64,000 nucleotides of DNA from Bacteroidales bacterium (GCA_016934395.1 JAFGSZ010000155.1:33843-97842), one strand, 5' to 3'. Positions 38,901 through 47,388 are shown, counted from the first letter of the stretch. Numbers and translations are program-made. Notes: generated by a model from the letters alone, not told the origin.

Positions 38901-40446
38901 TGAAGATTTGGCTCAACTGATTTTTGATTTAAAAAATGCAAATCCAAACGCCAAAATAAACGTAAAGCTGGTTTCTGAAAATGGGGTAGGTACTATTGCT
39001 GCGGGTGTTGCAAAAGCACATGCAGACAGTATTACTATTAGCGGTACTGAAGGCGGTACCGGAGCAAGTCCTGCCAGTTCGATAAAACATGCAGGCCTTC
39101 CGATGGAACTTGGAATTTCTGAAGTGCAACAGACTCTTGTTATGAATAACCTGCGAGACCGGGTTGTTTTACAAACAGACGGACAGATAAAAACAGGAAG
39201 AGATGTGATTTATGCAGGTTTACTGGGCGCTGAAGAATTTGGTTTTGCCACAACGGCTTTAATCGTACTCGGTTGTGTAATGATGAGAAAATGTCATCTG
39301 AACACCTGTCCGGTTGGAGTAGCTACACAGGATAAAGAGCTCAGAAAACGTTTTAACGGAAACTGGGAATATATCGTTAATTATTTTCAATTTGTCGCTA
39401 CTGAAGTACGTGAGCTTCTTGCTGAGATGGGTTTCAGAAAATTCGAAGATATTGTAGGCCGTACTGATTTACTGGAAATGCGAAATGACATCACTCACTG
39501 GAAAGCCAAAAAATTAGATCTTTCACGAATCTTGTATTTGCCTAAAGAAGCCTCAAAATATGCTACACATTGTGTTTGTATGCAAAAGCACAAGATTGAA
39601 GACATTATGGACCATAGTCTGATCAAACAGGCTAATAAGGCAATTAAGAATAAAGAAAAAGTCTGGATTGCTAAAAATATCAGCAACACAGACAGAACCA
39701 CCGGAACCATGTTATCAGGCGAGGTTACTAAAATTCATGGTGCCAATGGACTACCCGACAGCACGATCAACTGCAAATTTACAGGATCTGCCGGTCAGAG
39801 TTTTGGCGCTTTTCTCACTAAAGGAATTCATTTTACATTAGAAGGTGATGCCAATGATTATCTTGGCAAAGGACTTTCTGGGGGCAGAATTGTTGTAGTT
39901 CCTCCAACCGGCTCCACTTTTAAACCGGAAGAAAATATAATCATCGGAAATACGGTACTTTATGGAGCAACAAGTGGCGAGTTATATGTTCGAGGTGTTG
40001 CCGGTGAACGTTTTGGTGTGCGTAACAGCGGGGCAAAAGCGGTAATCGAAGGTGTTGGTGATCATTGTTGCGAATATATGACCGGAGGACGCGCGGTTAT
40101 TTTGGGCACCACAGGTAGAAATTTTGCTGCCGGTATGAGCGGAGGTATAGCATATGTGCTCGATTTAAAAGGCAACTTCTCTTATTTCTGTAATAAAGGA
40201 CTTGTTGAATTAACCTCAGTTGGAGACCATGAAGATATAAGCGAACTCCAGGAATTAATTAACAACCATTATAAATATACACAAAGTGTTCTGGCTGAAA
40301 AAATACTGGTAAACTGGGATGAGTATCTTCCAAAATTTGTAAAAATAATTCCATTTGAATACAAAAAAGTATTGGAAGAAAATAAACTTAAGGAACTGAG
40401 GAAGAAAATCAAAGCCACTGAGGACGAACCTCATTTTCAATATTAA
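35905..40446 (+). CDS. gltB: Glutamate synthase (GOGAT) large subunit
   Basis: 1513 residues. It makes two glutamates from glutamine and 2-oxoglutarate. The amidotransferase domain starts at Cys21 (HDSCGIGFV) after a short propeptide that must be removed. The FMN-binding synthase domain contains MSFGSISKEAHEALAIAMNK, and the [3Fe-4S] cluster motif is CVMMRKCHLNTCPVG (Cys1124, 1130, 1135). The C-terminal glutamate synthase beta-helix (GATSGELYVRGVAGERFGVR) is complete. It is preceded by a probable attenuator and followed 42 bp later by gltD. Confidence 0.97.
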   Translation: MINRFPKAQGLYNPKNEHDSCGIGFVTQIKGIKSHDIVSKGLEVLVNMTHRGAESSDNVSGDGAGILIQLPHKFILSLGIKVPEPGQYGSGLVFLPQDETERKKCEQILIDCCISEHLDVIDIIDVKTDSSVLGEISRSTEPVVRQIFVAGHFEQDELERKLYIARKQAEKSVRESNIKNKEAFYLPSFSSKIFIYKGMLTPDQVERYFIDLKNPNMDSAIALVHSRFSTNTFPTWDLAQPFRFLAHNGEINTIKGNRMWMTARESLMKSELFGDDLKKLFPIIEPNKSDSASLDNALEFLVLTGKTLPHALSMLIPESWNDKNPIPESLKAYYEYHSTIMEPWDGPASIVFSDGRYIGGTLDRNGLRPSRFVITHDDVIVMGSEVGVQVFPPEKIKEKGRLRPGKILLVDTKFGIIVPDDDVKLGLTERNPYFNWLKENRIELKDIEVKERVPTTLGDQYDTYLNVFGYTKEDVEILIKPMALQGQEPTNSMGNDTPLAVMSDKPQRLFNYFKQLFAQVTNPPIDPIREGLVMALTNYIGSVSKNILIESQSHCKLIKFRQPVITNTELGKITMLDQNEFSYERLPMLFPAVGTGKGKALEMALEDLCNKAEKAVDKGRNFIILSDKGISKDMAPIPSLLAVSAVHHHLINAKKRMQVGLIVETADAREVHHFALLLGYGASVVNPYGAFAIIEKLTENSDLNIDYVRARENYIKAISKGLLKILSKMGISTLRSYHGSQIFEALGIDEKITQKYFTGTDSRIGGIGMDEIALEALIPHSEAYTESNKPREGLHSQGIYSYRKDGEKHSWNPESIGLLQWATRTNSFEKYKEYSNLINFENREPHYIRGCVNIKNNNPVPLDEVEPASEIMKRFVTGAMSFGSISKEAHEALAIAMNKIGGRSNTGEGGEDPNRFIPRPDGTYARSAIKQVASGRFGVTINYLVNADEIQIKIAQGAKPGEGGQLPGHKVDKIIAKIRNSTPGITLISPPPHHDIYSIEDLAQLIFDLKNANPNAKINVKLVSENGVGTIAAGVAKAHADSITISGTEGGTGASPASSIKHAGLPMELGISEVQQTLVMNNLRDRVVLQTDGQIKTGRDVIYAGLLGAEEFGFATTALIVLGCVMMRKCHLNTCPVGVATQDKELRKRFNGNWEYIVNYFQFVATEVRELLAEMGFRKFEDIVGRTDLLEMRNDITHWKAKKLDLSRILYLPKEASKYATHCVCMQKHKIEDIMDHSLIKQANKAIKNKEKVWIAKNISNTDRTTGTMLSGEVTKIHGANGLPDSTINCKFTGSAGQSFGAFLTKGIHFTLEGDANDYLGKGLSGGRIVVVPPTGSTFKPEENIIIGNTVLYGATSGELYVRGVAGERFGVRNSGAKAVIEGVGDHCCEYMTGGRAVILGTTGRNFAAGMSGGIAYVLDLKGNFSYFCNKGLVELTSVGDHEDISELQELINNHYKYTQSVLAEKILVNWDEYLPKFVKIIPFEYKKVLEENKLKELRKKIKATEDEPHFQY

Positions 40447-40488
40447 GATAGAAATTTAAGTATAGAATTGTTTTAAAATACTTTCATT

Positions 40489-41910
40489 ATGGGAAATCCA
40501 AAGGGATTTATGCAGGTAAAAAGAAAACCTGCCGGTTACCGGCCTATTACTGAGCGGGTATATGATTATGGTGAAGTGGAGCAGACCCTGAACGAACAGG
40601 ATAGAAAACGGCAGGCTTCGCGATGTATGGACTGTGGAGTTCCTTTTTGTCAATGGGGATGCCCGGTTATGAATAATATGCCCGAATGGCAGGATGCTAT
40701 ATATAAAGGAGATTGGAAAGCTGCCATTGATGGTTTGCATGTTACCAATAATTTTCCTGAATTTACCGGAAGGATATGTCCTGCTCCCTGTGAAAATGCC
40801 TGTACATTAAATATCAGTAAAGACCCGGTTACCATTCGGGAAAATGAGTGCGCTGCAGTGGAGAAAGGATTTGAGCTGGGCTTTATCGTTCCTAAACCAC
40901 CTAAAATCCGCACCGGTAAAAAAGTCGCGGTTATCGGATCGGGCCCCGCGGGTTTAGCTTGTGCTGACCTGTTGAATAAATGGGGACATACAGTAACTCT
41001 TTATGAAAAAGATGAAGCAGCCGGTGGATTATTACGATTTGGAATTCCGGACTTTAAACTGAATAAAAAAGTTATTGACCGACGCCTGAACATACTTACT
41101 GCCGAAGGATTAAATATTCTGGTAAATACAGAAGTAGGTAAGGATATTTCGGGTAAAGATTTGCTTAAAGAATTTGATGCCGTATGTCTTGCTATTGGGG
41201 CCATGCAACCCCGCGATTTGCCCGTAGAAGGAAGAGATCTTAAGGGAGTATATTTTGCCATGGAATTTCTTACTCAACAAAACAAGATTAACCGGGGTAT
41301 TCAGATTCCGGAAGAAGAACGTATTCTGGCCAAAGATAAAAATGTAGTGGTAATTGGCGGAGGTGATACCGGTTCCGATTGTGTGGGTACCTCAGTGCGC
41401 CATGAGGCTAAAAATATTTTACAGGTTGAAATTTTACCCCAGCCTCCGTTGGAGAGAAAAGCAGATAATCCCTGGCCATACTGGGGTAATATCCTCAGAA
41501 CATCCAGCTCTCATGAAGAAGGTTGTGAACGGAAGTGGAACATTGCCACAAAACGGTTTATTGGCGAAAACGGTCAGCTTAAACAAATTGAAATAGTGGA
41601 GGTAAACTGGGTAAATGAAAATGGTAAAATGACCATGGTTGAAAAAACAGGTTCTAAAAAGATTATTGATGCTGATCTTGCCTTTCTTTCTATGGGTTTT
41701 GTGCATCCGGTTCATGAAGGACTGGCTGATGCTTTTGGATTGGAATATGATGGCCGTGGAAATATTAAAGTGGATAAAGATAACCAGACTTCGGTAAAAA
41801 AAGTATTTGCAGCAGGTGATGCAGTAAGTGGAGCCAGCTTGGTTGTTCGTGCCATATATGCCGGAAGAAAAGCAGCAGAAAACATTGATGCATTTTTACA
41901 GACAAAATAA
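40489..41910 (+). CDS. gltD: Glutamate synthase small subunit
   Basis: 473 residues. It passes electrons from NAD(P)H through FAD and iron-sulfur clusters to GltB. The N-terminal cluster-binding region has CMDCGVPFCQWGCP and GRICPAPCENACTL. The FAD motif is VAVIGSGPAGLACADLL and the NAD(P)H motif VVVIGGGDTGSDCVGT. The end, VFAAGDAVSGASLVVRAIY, is typical. It is followed by a clear terminator at 41926-41962. Confidence 0.97.
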   Translation: MGNPKGFMQVKRKPAGYRPITERVYDYGEVEQTLNEQDRKRQASRCMDCGVPFCQWGCPVMNNMPEWQDAIYKGDWKAAIDGLHVTNNFPEFTGRICPAPCENACTLNISKDPVTIRENECAAVEKGFELGFIVPKPPKIRTGKKVAVIGSGPAGLACADLLNKWGHTVTLYEKDEAAGGLLRFGIPDFKLNKKVIDRRLNILTAEGLNILVNTEVGKDISGKDLLKEFDAVCLAIGAMQPRDLPVEGRDLKGVYFAMEFLTQQNKINRGIQIPEEERILAKDKNVVVIGGGDTGSDCVGTSVRHEAKNILQVEILPQPPLERKADNPWPYWGNILRTSSSHEEGCERKWNIATKRFIGENGQLKQIEIVEVNWVNENGKMTMVEKTGSKKIIDADLAFLSMGFVHPVHEGLADAFGLEYDGRGNIKVDKDNQTSVKKVFAAGDAVSGASLVVRAIYAGRKAAENIDAFLQTK

Positions 41911-41925
41911 TTTTTTTGATTTTTT

Positions 41926-41962
41926 ACCGGGCAGGCTTTTATTGCTTTTCCCGGTTTTTTTC
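41926..41962 (+). terminator. Terminator of the gltBD operon
   Basis: ACCGGG (41926-41931) pairs with CCCGGT (41950-41955), with a T-rich tail (TTTTTTC), 16 bp after the gltD stop. Confidence 0.75.
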
Positions 41963-42163
41963 TGTGTTTTCCCTTGATTTTTAGGATAAAAAAAAACCTG
42001 GCGCAAAAATTTTTTGGCTTTTTTATTTTTTTCACCACATGCCAATAAAGTATTCTACATTAAAAAACTTAAAAATAAAAGATTTACCTCTTAAAACATG
42101 GTCGTATAGAATATATAATTGAAGAAGTGAAACAATCTTTTTAATTGATTTATTACCCACCGG

Positions 42164-42649
42164 TCAACCATTATTTTTTCTCAATGTTTTCCTGGAAGCC
42201 CGGTCCACAAGGGTAAAAAGCCTGTCGATAGTATCTTTTTGTTTGGAGACCATATGTCCGTGTACCTTAACAAATTCAAAGTCTAAAAGATCTGCTATTC
42301 TATAAAATTCCGAATACAGCTCAAAATTGCTGATCCGCCTGTTATTTTTTGTGCGATAATCATTTTTTTCAAAACGTTCTCTTCTGCCCGGCAAACCCAT
42401 GATGTTCTGGGAATCCGTGTATATAATTATTTTATTGTCCCGGATCTGAACATCGTTAAGCGCCCATAACAAGGTTTGCAATTCCAGTTTTGATGAGGAA
42501 GTATTCTCAAAGGATTTCACCTTTACTTTTGTTTTTAAAACATCCAAATCCTGTGAAATTTCATCTTCAATTATAGCCAGATATGCCCCGTATCCAATTT
42601 TTGATTGAGTATTTACACTTCCATCCGTAAAAAGTAAAAGTTTATTCAT
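42164..42649 (-). CDS. RNase HI-family protein
   Basis: 161 residues. RNase H folds cut the RNA strand of RNA-DNA hybrids. The four acidic residues are all present: Asp in LLFTDGSVN, Glu in SKLELQTLL, Asp in IYTDSQN and Asp in FTLVDRASR. The conserved histidine is in VKVHGHM. It is somewhat divergent from classical RnhA, with a basic segment (RTKNNRRI) in the handle region. It stands alone on the minus strand between gltD and a repeat-bearing intergenic region. Confidence 0.8.
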   Translation of the reverse strand: MNKLLLFTDGSVNTQSKIGYGAYLAIIEDEISQDLDVLKTKVKVKSFENTSSSKLELQTLLWALNDVQIRDNKIIIYTDSQNIMGLPGRRERFEKNDYRTKNNRRISNFELYSEFYRIADLLDFEFVKVHGHMVSKQKDTIDRLFTLVDRASRKTLRKNNG

Positions 42650-42826
42650 TCTATTCGCTCACTAAATTTTGATGCCAATCCCGACATTCTTATAAAAATA
42701 CAATAAAATAGGTCATGCGTTTTAAGATTCCCGCCGGTCAGTAAAAATAAAAACTGATTCAAGGGTCCGCCTGAACCTTGTTATTTTACCTATTATATAT
42801 TAATAGCATTTAGTTAAGGATTTTTC

Positions 42827-42910
42827 CGTCATCGTGATCGAGGAACGAGAGAAGCAATCTGCTAATTTTAAAGAGATTGCTTCATCCCGAAGAAAAATCG
42901 GGTAATGACG
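42827..42910. repeat. Palindromic mobile repeat (MITE/REPIN-like), 84 bp
   Basis: The element has terminal inverted repeats CGTCAT (42827-42832) and ATGACG (42905-42910), and a 10-bp perfect inner inverted repeat GAAGCAATCT (42851-42860) / AGATTGCTTC (42874-42883) with a 13-nt centre. The wording (CGTCAT...GAGGAACGAG...GAAGCAATCT) is like dispersed palindromic repeats seen in many bacterial genomes. The remaining 390-bp intergenic space (42650-43038) holds no gene that I can see. Confidence 0.75.
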
Positions 42911-43038
42911 CTCTCTGTTGCAGGCTTAAATAAACGACATTGAATTACATATCCAAATAAATAAAATAATTTATACTATCCCTATATTTTCATTATCAGC
43001 ATTGTAAGAATTATCTGTTGAACAGCGTGATGGAAAAA

Positions 43039-43833
43039 TTAAAACTCTAATGACAGAAGATACCCGGCATGTTTTCTTATATTAATCACATTCCCGTCTT
43101 CAAATAAAAGGTATTGCCCTTTTATACCCGTCAAAATTCCGGAAAATACATCAGTCTTGTCCAGGTTTATACTATTTACTTTTGAAGGATATTTTAATAC
43201 CGGATAATGCAGGGTTAAAATTTCATTATTCCCGGTTACAAATTCGCGTAAATCGAACGGTAATACATCTTCTGCCCTTCCTTTTTCCTCTTCCAGGTCC
43301 ACATCTGCAATATTATTGGTAAGCATATTTCTCCAGTTGGTTTTATCGGCAAAAATATCTTTTAGCGCCACTTCGATTAATCCTGCCGTGTATCGGTTAG
43401 GAGTCCGTGCAAGCTGAATAGCATAATTTGCTCCCTGATCAATCCAGCGGGTGGGAATTTGTGTATGCCTGGTAACTCCTACTTTTAATCCGCTGGATAC
43501 AGCCAGGTAGACAATATGATCGATCAGACAATGTTCACGTGCAAAATCCATATCCCTGGCCACACCTTCGTGCGCTTTACATAACTCAGGCTTCAACACA
43601 CAATCTTCTGTTTCCGGAGCTGACATAAAACAAGGATAACAATACCCCTGAGCAAAAGAAGTTTTGGTTTCACGTCCGCATTTAATACAATTTATTTTAT
43701 GCAGATAATTTAATTGTATTCTTGTTCCCAGCAAATCATTAAGAAATAAATGATCTGCCCCGATAGGTAAATTATACTCAATCTTATCCCTATTAACAGC
43801 AGACATTTTTAAAATATTACCTGAAAATCTCAT
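43039..43833 (-). CDS. DUF2797 family protein with zinc-binding cysteines
   Basis: 264 residues. The N-terminal CIKCG...GYCYPCF (about residues 49-69) looks like a zinc ribbon, followed by DCVLKPELCKAHEG. The central part HIVYLAVSSGLKVGVTR and RWIDQGA is the DUF2797 core and resembles the GIY-YIG nuclease pattern (a Y...Y/G pair with a following Arg and a basic/polar helix). The function is not known. A nucleic-acid-binding or nuclease role is inferred only from that likeness. There is no operon partner. Confidence 0.8.
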   Translation of the reverse strand: MRFSGNILKMSAVNRDKIEYNLPIGADHLFLNDLLGTRIQLNYLHKINCIKCGRETKTSFAQGYCYPCFMSAPETEDCVLKPELCKAHEGVARDMDFAREHCLIDHIVYLAVSSGLKVGVTRHTQIPTRWIDQGANYAIQLARTPNRYTAGLIEVALKDIFADKTNWRNMLTNNIADVDLEEEKGRAEDVLPFDLREFVTGNNEILTLHYPVLKYPSKVNSINLDKTDVFSGILTGIKGQYLLFEDGNVINIRKHAGYLLSLEF

Positions 43834-43968
43834 CTTTCAATCTTTTTTTATAAAAATAAAAAAATTTTTTAAATGTATTGGTTTGATTTCCTGACTATTA
43901 ATTATTTTATCTTTAGAATACTAAAATATTTTTACTACTTTGTATTGCATAGTACCAAAATATTTATA

Positions 43969-43976
43969 TATCTTTG
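43969..43976 (+). promoter_or_regulatory. -7 element of the PspC/PadR operon promoter
   Basis: TATCTTTG matches TAnnTTTG exactly, with an ATTG-like -33 element at 43944-43947 (21-bp spacer). ATAGTA repeats flank it (43949-43954 and 43978-43983), and TACT/AGTA half-sites lie around 43936-43954, the kind of dyad PadR regulators bind. Confidence 0.55.
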
Positions 43977-44005
43977 TATAGTATTTTTCAAATATTGTTC
44001 AATAC

Positions 44006-44320
44006 ATGTTGATTATAAAAAACAAATATAGAATTACCGCGATAATTTTTGCAATCACAACCGGACTTTTGAAAAGCAGTGATCCGGGTAATCATTTAAT
44101 TAAACCTAAACCATTGAATTATGAAACAGTTTTTACATATAATGCACTACATAACGAACAATCCTCCGATTCAATATGGAGTTCAGATTGTAAAGCCTAT
44201 AATTCACTCCATTGTGAAAATAGTAATAATCCTCAACCTGATCATCAGTTCAAGCCTGGGAATATTCATATAAAAAACACCAATCATAATAACTATTATT
44301 CTATAAAAATAAAACTATAG
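44006..44320 (+). CDS. Small hypothetical protein with N-terminal hydrophobic segment
   Basis: 104 residues. A hydrophobic stretch (YRITAIIFAITTGLL, about residues 8-23) is followed by a polar Asn/His/Ser-rich tail with no recognisable domain. It starts about 29 bp after the predicted promoter and ends 22 bp before the first pspC gene, so it is positioned as the first gene of that operon. The composition is not strongly protein-like. It may be a small secreted protein or a chance frame in the leader. Confidence 0.4.
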   Translation: MLIIKNKYRITAIIFAITTGLLKSSDPGNHLIKPKPLNYETVFTYNALHNEQSSDSIWSSDCKAYNSLHCENSNNPQPDHQFKPGNIHIKNTNHNNYYSIKIKL

Positions 44321-44342
44321 TCGAATTTAAAAAGTAACACAG

Positions 44343-44948
44343 ATGAAAAAAACATTAACTATAAATCTTGCCGGACTTGTTTTTAATATAGATGAGGACG
44401 CATATAGCAAATTAAAGGAATATCTTGAAACTATCGAGGCACAGTTTTCAAATGAACAGGACCCTAAAGAAATAATGACCGATATTGAAAGCCGGATCGC
44501 TGAATTGCTAAACAGCAGGAAACCTGACAAACAGCAGGCTGTGACTATTGAAGATATCAATGAAATAATTACGATCATGGGAAATCCTGATGAATTTGCT
44601 GATGAAGAAAAATCGAACGGACAAACCTATACTTCCCGCAAAGGGTACCGAAGAATGTATCGAGACCCCGACAGCAGAATTATAGGCGGAGTATGCAGCG
44701 GATTAGGCGCCTACTGGAGTATAGACCCTTCAATTATTCGGATAGTTTTTGTGGTACTCACAATATTTGGCTTTGCCGGCGTATTGATTTATCTTATTTT
44801 ATGGATTGTGCTTCCTGAAGCAAATACCGTGGCACAAAAACTCGAAATGCGCGGAGAACCGGTAAACGTAAACAATATTCGTGACTTTTTTAAAGAAGAA
44901 TTTGAGAATGTGAAACGAGGAATGAATTTTAAATCTTCCAAAAAATAA
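44343..44948 (+). CDS. PspC domain protein (short paralogue)
   Basis: 201 residues. The N-terminal domain of about 95 residues (LTINLAGLVFNIDEDAYSKL and IESRIAELL) is shared with the gene at 45310. Then comes a PspC domain (about 102-160) with MYRDPDSRIIGGVCSGLGAY, the IDPSIIRIVFV helix and VLIYLILWIVLPEA. PspC proteins sense or respond to membrane stress. It is followed 10 bp later by padR. Confidence 0.88.
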   Translation: MKKTLTINLAGLVFNIDEDAYSKLKEYLETIEAQFSNEQDPKEIMTDIESRIAELLNSRKPDKQQAVTIEDINEIITIMGNPDEFADEEKSNGQTYTSRKGYRRMYRDPDSRIIGGVCSGLGAYWSIDPSIIRIVFVVLTIFGFAGVLIYLILWIVLPEANTVAQKLEMRGEPVNVNNIRDFFKEEFENVKRGMNFKSSKK

Positions 44949-44958
44949 TTTTATTACC

Positions 44959-45291
44959 ATGGATACAAAACTTGAAAACGCAAAAGCGCAGATGCGGAAG
45001 GGAATTTTGGAATATTGTATCCTTTCAATTCTCTCGAAAGGCGATGCCTACGCATCCGACATAATCAGCCAGCTTAAGGAAGCCCGTTTAATTGTGGTTG
45101 AAGGCACTCTTTATCCTTTGCTTACCCGACAGAAAAATGCCGGTCTGTTAAGCTACCGTTGGGAGGAATCCACTCAGGGTCCGCCACGCAAGTATTATGC
45201 CCTTACAGAAGAAGGCAAACAGTTTTTAAAAGAACTTGACGGATCCTGGACTGATCTTGTAAAAGCAGTAAGTTCATTAAGTAATACCTAA
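44959..45291 (+). CDS. PadR-family transcriptional regulator
   Basis: 110 residues. This is a winged helix-turn-helix protein with the PadR pattern LEYCILSILSKGDAYASDI, VVEGTLYPLLTRQKNAGLLS and GPPRKYYALTEEGKQFL. It sits between two pspC-like genes, all within 20 bp of each other. The usual role in this phylum is control of the PspC operon. The likely operators are the dyads near 43936-43983. Confidence 0.92.
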   Translation: MDTKLENAKAQMRKGILEYCILSILSKGDAYASDIISQLKEARLIVVEGTLYPLLTRQKNAGLLSYRWEESTQGPPRKYYALTEEGKQFLKELDGSWTDLVKAVSSLSNT

Positions 45292-45309
45292 TCTATTATT
45301 AAATCGGAT

Positions 45310-46890
45310 ATGAAACAAGCACTTAAAATAAACCTGGGGGGACATTCTTTTTTTATTGATGAAGACGCTTACCAGTTCTTAAAACAATACCTGGATGAAA
45401 TTAATGTCTACTTTTCAAAAGAGAAAGACGGAGCCCGGGAAATATATGAAGACATCGAAGCAAGAATTGCAGAATTACTTTCCGAGAGGCTCAAACCCGG
45501 AAGGGAAGTAATAAATTTTGAAGACGTAACAGAAACAATAGCACGACTTGGCAAGGTGGAGGATTTTGAATGGACTGAAAAGTCACAGGATATTCCTGAA
45601 GAAGAGGATCAAAAACAAAGAAAATCGCACAGAAAACTCTACCGTAATACGGAAAGTTCTTATCTGGGTGGCGTTGCCGCAGGTCTGGGGTCATATTTTG
45701 ATATCGATCCATTGTGGATCAGGTTAATCTTTTTTGCACTGTTGTTTGCCAATGGCGCAGGCATAATTATCTATATTATTTTATGGATTGTGCTGCCACC
45801 CGCCCGCACCAGGGCACAGCGGCTACAAATGAAAGGCAAGCCGGTTACTATTTCAACCATTGAAAAAAGCGTTTCAGAAGAATTTGAAAAGGTGAAAGAC
45901 AGCATGGGCAAAATCAAAAACAGCCAGTCGTACCAAAGAACCAAAGAATCTTTTAATGAAATGGGATCAGCGCTGGCAACTTTTTTTAAAATAATTTTTC
46001 AAATTTTTATCTCCATTATAGGCATTGCATTTTTAATTATAGGTATTGTAATTTTAACCGGCATTTCATCGGCCATATTCTTCGGTCGACATTGGCTGCC
46101 AAGATTTCATATACCCCATATTGATCTGCCTCCTTTCCCGGATATCTATTTCGATCCTGTAAACATAAGCCTGTTTTCAGTATGTCTTTTAATTGTTATC
46201 CTGATCCCTGTAATTGCTTTGATTTACGGAGGCATCAAGTTAATATTTAACATAAGAACCCGTAACAGTGTTATACGCGCTACAGCGCTTACGGCATGGA
46301 TTCTTTCATTAATTGTGGTTATAACCATGGTGATTACCGAAAGTGATCATTTTACCTTTAAAACAGTAGATACGGAAACCTATCCGGTAAAACCATTACA
46401 TAGTGAAATTTTGTATCTGAATGTTGTTGATAACCATTATCCGGATGGAGAAATGAATGTTTTTTCAATCTTCGATTATACAATACGATACAACCCGGAA
46501 GAGGAAATGATGATGGGGGTGCCAAAACTCGATATTAAAAAATCGGTAAACGATTTTGCCGAAATAACCCTGGTCCGTTTATCCGGAGCAATTCCAATTA
46601 AAAACAATATCAATTACCCTGAAGAAATTATGTATAACTGGCAATTTAATGATTCTGTATTAATACTTGACAACTATTTTACAGTAAATAAAGATCAGCG
46701 CTGGCGAATGCCCGAGATGCAATTAATTTTAAAACTTCCGGTAAATCAAATCGTGTATTTTGATAAGAATATTGACGCCTTATTAAATCTATCAGATGAT
46801 TCGGGTAATCTTGATTCCCGGGAGCTTTTAGGAGATACTCTGATAATGACCCCTGGTGGTTTGAAATTTTATTCCCAAAGCCGCAATTAA
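45310..46890 (+). CDS. PspC domain protein (long paralogue, multi-pass)
   Basis: 526 residues. The N-terminal domain (LKINLGGHSFFIDEDAYQFL, IYEDIEARIAELL) and PspC domain (about 115-175, LYRNTESSYLGGVAAGLGSY) are homologous to the gene at 44343. Further transmembrane segments follow (about 220-258, 280-305 and 325-342), then a C-terminal periplasmic domain of about 170 residues, beta-rich and unrecognised. The operon order is PspC-PadR-PspC. A gap of 18 bp separates it from padR. Confidence 0.88.
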   Translation: MKQALKINLGGHSFFIDEDAYQFLKQYLDEINVYFSKEKDGAREIYEDIEARIAELLSERLKPGREVINFEDVTETIARLGKVEDFEWTEKSQDIPEEEDQKQRKSHRKLYRNTESSYLGGVAAGLGSYFDIDPLWIRLIFFALLFANGAGIIIYIILWIVLPPARTRAQRLQMKGKPVTISTIEKSVSEEFEKVKDSMGKIKNSQSYQRTKESFNEMGSALATFFKIIFQIFISIIGIAFLIIGIVILTGISSAIFFGRHWLPRFHIPHIDLPPFPDIYFDPVNISLFSVCLLIVILIPVIALIYGGIKLIFNIRTRNSVIRATALTAWILSLIVVITMVITESDHFTFKTVDTETYPVKPLHSEILYLNVVDNHYPDGEMNVFSIFDYTIRYNPEEEMMMGVPKLDIKKSVNDFAEITLVRLSGAIPIKNNINYPEEIMYNWQFNDSVLILDNYFTVNKDQRWRMPEMQLILKLPVNQIVYFDKNIDALLNLSDDSGNLDSRELLGDTLIMTPGGLKFYSQSRN

Positions 46891-47064
46891 TTTAATCTGC
46901 CCTGTTTAAAAATTCATTTTAAAATCTGTGCTAAAGCAGATTAGCCCGATTTAGTTATACTTATTTTCAGGCTATGCAGATATTAATTTTATTAAAAAGG
47001 TAGTATAACTTAATCGTAAACCGCCTGATCGATTAAATTCATAAATTAATTTGGCTAAAAAAAT

Positions 47065-47094
47065 CTTGCTGAAAACTATTTTTTCTTAAATTTG
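47065..47094 (+). promoter_or_regulatory. Promoter of tRNA-Gln
   Basis: The -7 element TAAATTTG (47087-47094) is a perfect TAnnTTTG, with a CTTG -33 element (47065-47068) 18 bp upstream. It lies 29 bp before the mature tRNA. Confidence 0.7.
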
Positions 47095-47123
47095 CACTTC
47101 CTTATAAAAAAGGTATGGACTTT

Positions 47124-47194
47124 TGTCCCGTGGTGTAATGGTAGCACTTGTGGTTTTGGTCCATACAGTCTAGGTTCGAATCCTGGCGGGACAG
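47124..47194 (+). tRNA. tRNA-Gln (anticodon TTG)
   Basis: 71 nt. The acceptor stem TGTCCCG/CGGGACA pairs over 7 bp, including the weak U1-A72 pair, with a G discriminator, as in other glutamine tRNAs. The anticodon loop is TTTTGGT with anticodon TTG, and the T arm contains GGTTCGAATCC. No CCA is encoded. It is a single tRNA transcript flanked by its own promoter and terminator. Confidence 0.97.
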
Positions 47195-47207
47195 CTAAGA
47201 ATCCTTC

Positions 47208-47250
47208 AAACCCCTTATGACACTTGTTGTTGTAGGGGGTTTCTTTTTTT
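47208..47250 (+). terminator. Terminator of tRNA-Gln
   Basis: AAACCCC (47208-47214) pairs with GGGGTTT (47236-47242), followed by CTTTTTTT, 13 bp after the tRNA. Confidence 0.85.
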
Positions 47251-47354
47251 GGGATATATTAAAATAATGTTTTTACCTTATAGGAATATTTTTCTGAGAC
47301 AGGCATTATCATACAGCATTAAATCCTTCAAAAAAAATCTAATCACAATAATTG

Positions 47355-47388
47355 ATGTCCGAAAATAAAATTTCCATTTATCGAACAT
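47355..47388. promoter_or_regulatory. Dyad/hairpin upstream of the four-gene amino-acid cassette
   Basis: ATGTCCGAAAATAAA (47355-47369) and TTTATCGAACAT (47377-47388) pair except for one mismatch and a 2-nt bulge. They are nested in an outer 8-bp repeat AATCTAAT (47336-47343) / ATTAGATT (47387-47394). There is no T tail. It is a possible regulator-binding site upstream of the cassette, 86 bp before its first start codon. Confidence 0.4.

Noticed and set aside
41960..42035. Second hairpin-like A/T-rich structure after the gltD terminator
   Set aside because: Long A and T runs with poor pairing in the G/C part; not a credible terminator.
46893..46943. TAATCTGC/GCAGATTA repeat after the long pspC gene
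   Set aside because: 8 bp with a 35-nt loop and no T run; possible weak terminator but not supported enough to list.
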